NCBI GenBank assembly: GCA_959347315.1
Contig: OY365818.1
Span: 6,089,838 to 6,153,837 of the forward strand
From: Bimastos eiseni
Taxonomy: Eukaryota > Annelida > Clitellata > Crassiclitellata > Lumbricidae
Direction of reading: 5' to 3'
Length of the DNA stretch: 64,000 nt
Shown: positions 1-10,569 of the stretch, piece after piece
Layout: each line of letters opens with the position of its first letter
Numbering within the stretch: the stretch's first letter is position 1
The notes under the pieces: model-generated
Told to the model about the DNA's origin: nothing
Databases searched by the model: none
Seen by the model: the letters and a program-made list of their open reading frames with translations, nothing else
Position numbers and translations under genes: made by a program

Positions 1-19
1 TCTGGCCCTGTTAACGGTC

Positions 20-340
20 CTAGACATTAAATTGATTTAAAAAATTTAAGGCATCAGAAGGCATCACCTCAAACACACGATGCCTAGAAGCCAGATAAAG
101 CAAGTTTCTTCCTATCAAGCATTCTAGTACAGTACATGCACCATTCAACCTTCCTATGTTAGATGTTGTGGTATCAGAACACATTCCCACAACACAAGAC
201 TCACAATGCCAAAACTGTAGCTGTTCAAGTACTACACTGTCTGCTGCAGTTCCTGCTTCTGATCCATGTGATAGCAGCTCTTCAGTAAATTTTCTATTTA
301 CGATGGACTTATTCTCAATGAAAATAGATTTGTACTGCAA
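20..340 (-). pseudogene. hAT-like transposase fragment
   Basis: A minus-strand open frame of 106 residues contains a stretch reading CSDTTTSNIGRLNGAC, then LECLIGRNLLYLASRHRVFE. From memory, the arrangement D-T-T-x-S-N-x-G, G-A-C, LE..LGR.LL and a C/S-RH-h pair recurs in hAT-related transposase-like proteins of invertebrates. No intact transposase extends on either side within the window, and the left part may run off the edge. I read it as a decayed or truncated transposon coding region, not a host gene. Family assignment is by recollected motif and not by search. Confidence 0.5.
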
Positions 341-552
341 AGAAATTCAAAATAAAGTATTTTTTTGATGAAAAACATTAGTAATAATCAGGACATCATG
401 TGATGCACTTTATGATATTTTAGAGCCCTTTGGGGGACCCCTAAATGTTGTTTCCAAAAATTGAAACTTTTTCTGATAAATTATTTGCTATCAAGGAAAC
501 TTTTTGTCAGGTGAGACTTTTAAATTTCAAAAGTGACCACTTTATGGGACAC

Positions 553-620
553 CCTGCACACACTGAACGTTACGGGCTGACCGCTCTAACCGATCGGCCA
601 CTGTGCCACACCAATAAAAA
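553..620 (-). mobile_element. Partial tRNA-derived SINE
   Basis: Shares the block GGGCTGACCGCTCTAACC...GGCCACTGTGCCACACC with the longer copies near 16.7 kb and 59.5 kb. Read on the minus strand it corresponds to the A-box end of a tRNA-like head. Only the head region is retained. Confidence 0.6.
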
Positions 621-1310
621 CGCACGCAGTGAAGAGGAGGGTTTACAATTTCGCAGCGATTGTGCATACTGGTGAGTATGGTGGGGGCCCTGCGGGAGGG
701 TAGAGGTCCAAAAAATATATACGTACCCAAATATAATTGTCTAATTACGACGTTCGCAATACGGAATACTAAAATCAGAACTGTAAACCCAATTACAGAC
801 TATACTTCTGCCTGGTCAATTTTATGTAATAGTAAAACGTTAACATGCAAGTGTTGCTAGTGTTTTATTCCCTCACAACAGTCAACAAATTTAAGCTGTT
901 AAGTATGATGCTTAAAGAAATAAATAGCCTGTGGTAAATTCAATGTCTTATAGCTGCCTTTAGTTAATTAACCTTTGCGACTGGGAGGGGATAGAGCTAA
1001 GATGTACGTACGCATGGGGAGAGGACCACGAAATGTACGCGGTACAACAGAGGGTAGCGGCGTCAAAAAAATCCGATTTTTTGCCTACGTAGTATATGGA
1101 TGGGCCCTAAGGTGGCGACCTAGATCTGAAACAAAACTGAAGCCAGCTGTATTAATGGAGGTCCAGCGTTTCCACGGCCAGTGTGATTAAAGCGTATGTA
1201 ACGTGATTTGATTTGTTGCAATGTAACGTAAGCTAACATGTGTATTGAACTATTGATAGGCTTAATAGTCCTATGACATTCAGTCCACTCTCAGACCCGT
1301 CGCCCATCGC
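621..1310. other. Non-coding flank, no gene seen
   Basis: Short unrelated open frames only, with no splice-flanked or family-like peptide. I see no repeat structure or RNA gene here. Confidence 0.5.
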
Positions 1311-1324
1311 TTCTCCCTTTTCGG

Positions 1325-1640
1325 TTGGCCAATGCCGTAAGGTACGGTTCTAGGACATTTGATCACTAGACAGTTGATCAACGGACGATCGGTCACCAGA
1401 CGATTGATCACTGTTGCTGTCAATTCTTACAGAGATTTATATGTGCACATTGATCGCTTTAATTAATAAGATAGAAAGAGTGCTGTCGTATTGACCGCTA
1501 TAAAGGATAAAAATCACCAAACGTTAAGGCCCATAGCAGTCTCTTAAAGTATATAAATATGTGATAAATCGTCCGGTGATCAATCGTCCGGTGATCAATC
1601 GTCCGGTGATCAACCGGCCACATACCGTAAGGTACGACGG
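1325..1640. repeat. Fold-back with TGATCA-rich 15-bp units
   Basis: The right side (about 1567-1620) has three head-to-tail copies of a 15-bp unit, GATCAATCGTCCGGT. The left side (about 1360-1412) has degenerate copies in the opposite orientation. The word CCGTAAGGTACG occurs at both outer flanks in direct orientation. The core between them is AT-rich. This resembles a small non-autonomous element or MITE-type fold-back. Confidence 0.6.
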
Positions 1641-2027
1641 TGAAAGTGCATCGATCAATCCATCGCCGTTGCGACCCACCCCAGACTTTTATCCTCTAAG
1701 GAATGATGGTTATATCTGACCAATTCCAATTCGAACGGAGCTACCCTTGTGGCTCCTTGATTGTTGGGGACGCAGCTTTCGATGGAGCGCGTTGTACCAG
1801 GTCATTGAGACCCTGCAGGGTGACATTCGGTCGAACCCCATCGGGGCGGACAATCCGTGCTTGCACCTGGCCTTGACAGGAGCCGGAAGGGCACGTACGT
1901 TGTACGTGGCTCGCATACGTTTGCTCCCAACGGCACACCCTCCAACACCTTGTCGCTCAGCTTCAGCCCGCGGGAAGTAATGGGCAAAAGACACCAGCTT
2001 TTTGGGTATAGACAGAGCTCTCCATCA

Positions 2028-2058
2028 TGATCATCTTAATCATGGTAAACGTCATTAG

Positions 2059-2105
<47 letters not shown>

Positions 2106-2335
2106 CCGCCGCCACCACCAAGTCATTTTCACCGTGTCAGCGTTTACCTATACTAAGCCAGTCGCACTTCGCATTGCCTCCTCTTTCTATTTTGTCCTTT
2201 CTTCTTTCGATCCTTTCTTTCGTCAGTCCGTCGATCCGTTTGTCATCATCGTCATCATCGATGTCGTCATCGTAATTATCACCACCTCCACCACCATCCC
2301 CCACATCATCTTCATCATCATCGTATCTTGAACTG
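2028..2335. repeat. TCA/CAT microsatellite tract
   Basis: Near-perfect (TCA)n at 2058-2105, followed by degenerate TCATCA/CACCAC runs to about 2330. The long open frames here are translations of the repeat. Confidence 0.9.
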
Positions 2336-3602
2336 ATTAACGCACGCGCGTACCAAAGCCGCCATCTTCCTCAACCCAGGTGTACCAGTAATCAGCATTA
2401 TATTAAATATTTATGTATCATGAACAGTATCGTCACTTCTCTCTCGCAGCGCATTAAATCGATCGATAGTGACACTGAGAAGCGGTCCAACCACACCGCT
2501 ACCACTGCTGTGGCAAGACGGCCCGATCTAGCAGTCTGGCAGAGCGGGAACAATCCAACATCACCCGGACCAGTAGGAACCACCTTCGGTCGCGAAAATC
2601 AACGGAAATCCGAAATTACTAACTTTCCCACCTTACGTTCGTTTTAAGTGAAAGCTTGAAAAAAGTTCAGTTATACTTCAATTGCTGCGTATTTTTATAG
2701 CAGAATCTGTGTCCTAGCGAGTCACGTAATCGAATGTGAAATTGCTGTTGAAAATCGGGAAATAGAGATGTTTCCGAAATACGTCATCACCTTCAAAGGT
2801 CTGCCTTCTAGTTTCTTATCGAAGCATCGTAAACAGGTTTACTCACGGAATGGAATGTTTTTAATGCAGGTAACATAAAGATGGTTTAGAGCAGTGCTTC
2901 GCAATGAAAACGAAGCCATTCCAGCCTTTCAAATCGATGGAATAAACTTGATTTCTCTCTCTTTCCATTCAAATGAAATTCCACTTACGATTTAAAACGT
3001 TTGCTCAGCTGGCTTAAAATTTTAAATTCAGATGGCAATCAAAACATTCCGAACGGGAATAGTCGAGCTCTACGTTGAATCCACTGCATTACAGAACCAA
3101 ATCCATGCGATTCTTACTACACTTGGTGCGATTGTGACCTCGACAGCGAGGCGGCTAGTGGTTCCTTGGTGACGTCCGCAACGGCGTCATCGCTGGACCG
3201 GCGGAGGGAGGTTTGCGGAAGTGCAGCAGCCGAGAATGGACGTGCGGAGGGAGTCCAGCGGGAGAGCAGCAGGCGTGGATAAGCCTTGGCATCTCATCAG
3301 CATAATTGTCTGGCCACCGCTCGACGTCGCCCAGCCGTTGACTATCAGCCCTCTACAACGATTCGACATATTTCCGACCATATGGAAAATCGCGAAGTCG
3401 CCAGATTGAAGCAAACACCTGTGTGACGAGTTCTAGGACCAGTTTTTCCTACATACATGACGTGGAGCACACGAGAGAACCAACGCTCCTAGGATTCGAT
3501 TCCTAGCAAAAGGCCGGCAAAGCAGTTCAGAGATCGAATCTGCCATCGAGGAAAAGCAGATAAAGGCCGGCGGAGAAGGAATTTAGGAAGAAAACTTGGA
3601 AG
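2336..3602. other. 5' flank of PCSK2; probable promoter and 5' UTR
   Basis: No recognisable coding exon. From about 3120 the sequence becomes more GC-rich and contains TGACGTC near 3170 plus a nearby GCGTCATC, resembling cAMP-response half sites. I see no convincing TATA box. The 5' UTR must lie directly upstream of the ATG at 3603, but I cannot place the transcription start. Confidence 0.4.
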
Positions 3603-3785
3603 ATGTCGAGGCTGCCATCTCTGTTGACGTTGGCCGTCATCCTCGTGATGCGATGGGCTGCTGAGGTTGCCGATGGCAGCAATGACGTCATGACGAACCA
3701 CTGGCACGTCCATCTCAAGGACGAACTGGGTGAGGGAGCGGCGAAACTGGTCGCCAAAAGAAACGGATTCTCTTATATCGCACCG
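3603..3785 (+). CDS. PCSK2: PCSK2 exon 1 (signal peptide, start of propeptide)
   Basis: Encodes residues 1-61. A hydrophobic signal sequence ([10 protein letters not shown]) is followed by the N-terminal propeptide, including [20 protein letters not shown] and GFSYIAP, like the human NHFLVEL...AEHGFGV segment. The exon ends in phase 0 at a GTAGGA donor. The open frame running past the donor into TC-rich intron is not coding. The ATG is chosen because it gives an immediate signal peptide. Confidence 0.92.
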
Positions 3786-4335
3786 GTAGGAACTGTTCTG
3801 GGTGACCCCATGTCAGTCTGTGTCCGGTTGGTTTCTTTGCTTCGTTTGTCTCTCTGTCTGTCCTCGACTGTGTCTATGACTATGCCTCTGTCTTTGACTA
3901 TGACTATGACTCTGCCTCCGTCTCTGTATTTGTTTCTGTCTCTGTGTCTCTGTGTCTCTCTCTTTCTTTTTCTCTCTCCCTGTCTCTCTCTGTCTCTCTC
4001 TGTCTCTCTCTCTGTCTCTGTCTCTGTCTCTCTGTCTCTCTCTCGCTCTCTCTCTTAGCATCATTTGTCTTTGTTTCTCCATATCCATGCTTATTTCTGT
4101 TAAAAGTGATCTCTTCATCATTCTCTCTCGATATGTCTCTCTCTGTCCGTGTTTCTCTATCTGTCTCTCTGCCCTTCTGCCTCCCTGTCTCAGTCCCTCT
4201 TTCTGTCTCATTCTGTCTCTCTGCCTCTGTCTCTCTGTCTTTGCTTCTGTCTCCGTCTCCGTCTCTGAGGTATATCTGTCGAAAACACTTTCTACATATG
4301 TAGAGACATAATCACTATCATCATCATCATCATCA

Positions 4336-4370
<35 letters not shown>

Positions 4371-6436
4371 ATCAACGTCATCGTCGTGGTCGTCGTGGTC
4401 GTCGTGGTCGTCGTGTTCGTCGTGTTCGTCGTCGTCATCATCGTCATCATCATCATCACAATCACTACCATCATCATCGTTAGTTTTTGACATCTTCCGT
4501 TTCACGGCGACGGGTACGAGTATACGACCTCTGCACCAACAGATCGTTTACCAATTCCGTTTTTCTTACTCGCATTTGATCGATCTGTTCATTTATCTTC
4601 GTTAATTAATATGGTTTTCATTCGCAACAGTTAACGTCTTCTTTTGCTTCCATTTCTTCTCATTTCGTGCAGTTAGATTGACTCAACTCTTCCTCCTCCT
4701 CTTCCTCCTCCTCCTCCTCCTCCTCCTCTTCTTCTTCCTCTTCTTCCTCGTCCTCCTCCTTCTCCTGCTGTTACCTTGCCTAAGTGCAAGGCAGTCGAGT
4801 GCACCTATACCACGGAGTTCACGACCTGGTTACACACAAAATAGTCAAACAACTTTCGTGATCTCTGCTTCATACAATCTACTCTACTCTACTCTGCTCC
4901 GCTCTGCTGAACTCTATCCAGCTTTACTCTACACTACTCTACTCTGCCCTGCTTTGTTCTGCCCTATCCAGGGTAGATATAGATGGTGAATGTAGAGAAG
5001 ATAATAATATCATAACGACTATCTGTAGATGACTATGGCGCCATCTAGTACTCTACACTTTACTCTACATTACTCTACTCTTTCATGCTCTACTCTACTC
5101 TACTCCAGTCTAACCCAAGGAATCTATGTTTGAGGAACATATCCGTGTACACGTTCACTCTTAAACATAGATGTCGCCATAAATTTAAAAAACATTGCTT
5201 CTAAATGAAAGTATCATGTTTTTAACCTTCAAAAGCATTTTTTCATTTTGCTGACATAGTGATTTGTCAATTTTCTTCATAGCTAAATGTTAATGAATCT
5301 ACTTTTTTCGTCAGTTAGATGTGATAATTTTTGGTCCCCGATCATCGCCGAAAAACTAGTGACACGACTTGATGTAGAGACTATCCAGTCCTGCGTATTA
5401 TAGATCCTTGAGTGTCTCATGTAATCTAATAATCAAATCTGTGGATGTGCGATTGTCTAGAGTTTGAGCTGTCAATCGAGGTAAAAATCAAATCAAAAAT
5501 AGAAAGATATTTCCAGATACGTCTGGGGTAAAACTGCCCACTATAGCTAGCGGACTCGGCTGTAAATAGCTACCATATGAACAAACATTGCCAGCGGGAA
5601 GATTGGGGAGTGAACTGGAAAACTAAGACCTTTCCAGCATTAACTCTTATTGTAATCAATTATTGGAGCTGTGTTCGTGTTCTTCTGACTCTTTGATGCA
5701 TGTTGACTTTAACATCAGGTAGATTAGCACAGGAATCGCCTCTGAGTAGAAGCCTTGAAGGGGCGCTACAGAAATGGATGTAGTAAAACAAAGTAGTATA
5801 GAGGGTTGAAAAAATGAAATCGCTTCTGATTCTTGATGTATTGTGTTTAAGTATTTATGGAGCGCTTCTAGTAGGGTGAACCGTTCAGAAGCAGTGCCTT
5901 GATCAAGGCCCCGCGAGAAGAAGTAGGTCTTGGGAAAAACAAAAGAGGATGAGAGACTGCCAGATAGGATTTTAGAGCAAACAGAAGGAGAAAGCGCATT
6001 CCACAGAGAAGGACCAAATGAACCAAAGGATCGAGACTGAGCCATAGCTGTTTTAGTTCGTGGATCCAAGAGGTCAAGTCTATTGAGCGAGCGATGAGGA
6101 CGGAGGTTAGTTTAAGGAACGGCAGCTGTGTTTTAATCTCATCAGACGATTTCTACAGTCCTGTCATAATAATTTGCAAAAGCATTAATCAATGACCCAC
6201 CAAAGTCGGTTCATTATCCACTATAACTATTAATAGGTTGTTTCTATTGTGCATATTTATAATCAGTCATATCATATGAAGCACTGAATTCTGTTGGTAT
6301 TTACTGCATTTCAACGTCACATCCAGTCTCTTTCAATCATCGTCAAGTCATTCGCCATCCCAATTTATATTCAAAACTATAATTGTTTCATATCTTACTC
6401 TTCTTGCTCTCTACCTTCTAACGGCTACTCTGCCCC

Positions 6437-6511
<75 letters not shown>

Positions 6512-7588
6512 GTCTCTCTGTCTCTCTCTTACACACTGGCAATTGAACTCGGATCTCCTTCTGACCACCCTTCTAAGTCGACGCAGCACTCGTGAATGAG
6601 CTAGTGCCCTGCGCTTATCTTTCTCGAATGGCGCTTTAGATTAAGATTGTAAATAGTCGCTACTATTAAGTTTATGCCTTGCCGTATTTAAATGTTATTT
6701 GGTTTACCGGGGTCATTAATTTATTTCTGTTCATTCATTATGTTTTACGTCAATTCATTCGTTAATTAAATGATTGATTGGGTCGATTGATTGATTAATT
6801 GATTGATTGACTGACTGACTGAATGATTGGCTGACTCACTGACTAACTGACTGATTGATCGCTTGGATTAGTTTTGATTAATTGATTGATTATTTGATTG
6901 ATTATTTGATTAATTATTTGATTGATTATTTGATTGATTATTTGATTGATTATTTGATTGATTATTTGATTGATTATTTGATTGATTGATTTACTGATTG
7001 ATTTAATGATTTAATTCGTTAGTCTGTCTGTGTGTTGTGTAGGTGTTGGGCTCTAAGCGTGAATTTCATTTCATCCATAAATTGGTTCCTCACAGCAGAA
7101 TGAGGCGAAGCGTCGCTCACACACGGCAGCTGAAGATGGATCCATTGGTAAGCAGAGGAAGGCAGTGATGACCGTCTGTCTCTGCATTGTTTTAGCAGCA
7201 GCAGGACCAATTGATGCTGATGGAAATTCGCACCCAGATCGACAGTTAGAAATCCAATGCGTGCACATATTACGGTGAAATGCCGGCGGTATTCTCCTGG
7301 GAGAAATAATTCAGGAATTAAATTTCTGATGTGACCCCGTCTGCTTGCCTCTGTAGTTGTGTCTCTCTGACTGTCTGTGTAGTTGTGTCTGTCTGACTGT
7401 CTGTTCGTGCATCGTTCGTTTTTCCTCTCTGTTTTATGCTCTCATTGATACTTTTTCAGGTCACTCTCCCTCTTCATCTACCTGTCCCTCTCCCTCTCCC
7501 TCTACTTCTCTCTCTCTCATTCTTTCCTTCCCCTCTCTCTGGCTGCTTCTCATCACTCCCGCTGTCTCTTTCTGTCTGCCTGTCTTCA

Positions 7589-7621
<33 letters not shown>

Positions 7622-10511
7622 ACCCACTCCATCTATCTATCGTTCATCCATTCACTCATTACTCCATACAACCATCCATCAATCAATCCATCCATCTATC
7701 CGTTTATCCATTCATCCGTTCATCTATCTATTCATTTATCTATCTATCTATCTTACCATCTCTCTCTATGTCTCCGTATATTATGTTGCTGCTTTTCCTT
7801 TTCTTTCCCTTAAAATTGTCTTTCTGTCTCAACAATTTTCTTTCTTTCGTTTATTCAAATCACTTTCTTTCATGCAAATCTGATATTTTGATACCCATAA
7901 CCCATTCTCTTTTTACCCGTCTCTTTCTCTGTCTCATTGCCTCTGTGGCTCTGCCTACCCTATTATAGTGGTTCACTCTGAGTGCCTTATGTCCTGGGTG
8001 CGCCATGTGATAGACATAAACACGGAACAAAACCGTCGATCAATATTTAATATCGCTTATGAGCAAAAGCGCCACCTCTCGTTCAGGAACTGTTTCACCG
8101 GACGCGTGAACTCACTCAGACGCCGCTGCAGTGCAAATACAATCTAGAATTTATGTAGCGCCGTTGCTCGACCGAACAACTGAGAACCATTAGACAGATT
8201 GGCTGGAATAGACACGCATGTGTTTGTACATTGCCATTTTTATAGCGCAGGATATTTATATATGACGCAGTGGTAAGAGTGGTTTGAACGAGCGCCTTGC
8301 TAATCGAAGATGGCGGATTCGAGTTTTCTCAGAGATAGTTACCGTGTAGGGACCTTCAGCAAGTCCAATTGCTCAGCCCCATTGATTGCTGCTTGGTCGT
8401 TAAATAGTAGCGCTAGAGAAGTCCGTAATGACAAAAAATAGGCAGTCAAGGCCAATGCGTCGTCGTTATTGTTGTTAGCGGATAAACAGTACAGTTAACA
8501 GTACAATGGACAATACAATAAACAGTAAAGTAAACAATCCAATAAACAGTACAATAAACAGTAAAGTAAACAATGCAATAAACAATAAAGTAAACAGTGC
8601 AATAAACAGTGCAAGAAACTGTACAATGGACAGTAAAGTAAACAATACAATAAAATGTACAATAGACGATACAATAAACAGTACAATAAACTGCAGCGTA
8701 AATCGTACAACAAACAGTACAATAGACAATACAATATAGACAGTACAATGCAGTACAATAAGCGCCAAGACAATATCACAACACAAGAAATTACAATACC
8801 TATATCGGCTCAACTATTCAGTTGGTTATAACCTTTCTAAGCTGGACGAAATCAATACTGGCTTCTGCATAATAAAACAAGTCATTGTGAGATTCCTTAG
8901 GGCAGGCAGGCAGCATGCGTTGGCCTTTCGATTGCAGGAGACTGCACGGAAATATAATGTTCAGTGGACTCTGTTTATATATGTGACGCGTGATGAGCTT
9001 CTAAACGGTTGGATAGTTCAGTATTGATTCGCTTAATTCAAGGGATTCTATTTGTAAAGGATTCTATTCTTTGCTGAAACAGAAGAAGTCATTCGCTAGC
9101 AAACATCGCATGCATTGCCGACAGATTGTCATCAATCCAACGTTTGCGACAATCTGTGTGCTATTCTTGCTATAGAAAGAGACAGACAGATAGCTATAGA
9201 CAGGCAGACAGACAGACAGGCAGGCAACCAGATAGGCAGACAGACATACACAAAAGCAGACTCATAGACAGAGAAATGAAGAAGAAGATGACGATGATGA
9301 TACGAAGAGAAGGACGCAGTCTTGGCGTTCCATGACATGCTCTAATAACAACTAGACGCAGAACATTACCTAGACAGACAAATAGACAGATCACGTACAA
9401 TCAGCCACACAAATAGAGAGAGAAGCAGACAGACAAGCAAAGAGACGTTGATCAGGAGACCCATTCACAGAGGCAAATAAAGGGAGTTAAAGACGGCAAA
9501 GGAGTATATATAGAGCGTGGGAATAAATAGTAGCCTTTCCCTTTTTGATGACGTCGTACGCGTTAGAAGCACGTACGTCACCAAATGTCCCTATGTGACC
9601 TCCTTCTGTCCTCAGCCAGAGCAAACAACAGCATCACTTACATTGGCGACGCGTAGTAATAGCAACCGCGTCAAGCGTTGGCGACCTTCGGAAATTGACG
9701 AGCTGCTTCGAGTGGGTGACTAGAAAGGAAAGCGTGGGAGGAAAACGAGAGGAGAGACATAAGTAGGAGAAGAGAGAAAGCAGGAAAGAACGGAAGAAGT
9801 GGGATGAGGAATGTGATGGAAAAGACAATTAAGGAGAAAGGAGGAAGAAGGTAAGAGAGTGTGAGGAATAGGAAAGGAAAGACGTTATTAGGTGAATGGA
9901 GTATAGAGGCAAGAATGGAAGAAGTTGGAGGAACATGATTATATGAGAGAAAATACAAGATTAGGAAAAGAAAGAAACAAGATTGAACGGGAGGAAAGAG
10001 TGGAAGGAATAGAAGAGAAAGACATAGGTTGGATAATAGAGGAAGCAGGACAAGAGTGTATGACTGGGCAGAAGAGAGGCGGGAAAAGAAGGGGAGGAAG
10101 ATAAAAGACGGAAGAGGAGTGGGAAGAAGAAACCTAGCAGGAATAGAGCCGTTGCTGCTGCAACGGTAATTGAATGATCGGCCAACGCTTGCCTTCCCGA
10201 TCTAAGGTCAACAACCGTTAACAGATCTACAACAAGAGCAAATACACTCAAGGGTCAAGACCAGGGAAAGGACAATCGCATCAGTTCTCGCACGGAGATC
10301 ACGCATGTCTGTGTCTCAACCACACAACCGGTCTGCCTCGATGCCCACAAGGTCGACCTACGTGCTTACCTGCGTACCCGCAAACCTATCTGCTTGATCT
10401 GTCGGTCAGTCAAAAGAAACTGGCAGACGAATAGAAAGATAGGCACCGAAGGATTTGTCTGTCTGTCCGTAAATTTCTGCGAGAAAATTGTCCGTCTTCT
10501 GAAGAAGACCC

Positions 10512-10569
<58 letters not shown>

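Larger units (their letters stand above)
3786..7042 (+). other. PCSK2 intron 1
   Basis: A 3.26-kb intron dominated by simple repeats (TCTCTG, CAT/CGT, CTC, CTACT, TC, GATT) plus a minus-strand LINE fragment and a SINE-like tail. No further exon is needed to close the reading frame. Confidence 0.85.

Noticed and set aside
3813..4505. 230-residue Asp/Arg/Glu-rich minus-strand frame
   Set aside because: It is the complement of TCTCTG and CAT/CGT microsatellites; composition follows the repeat.
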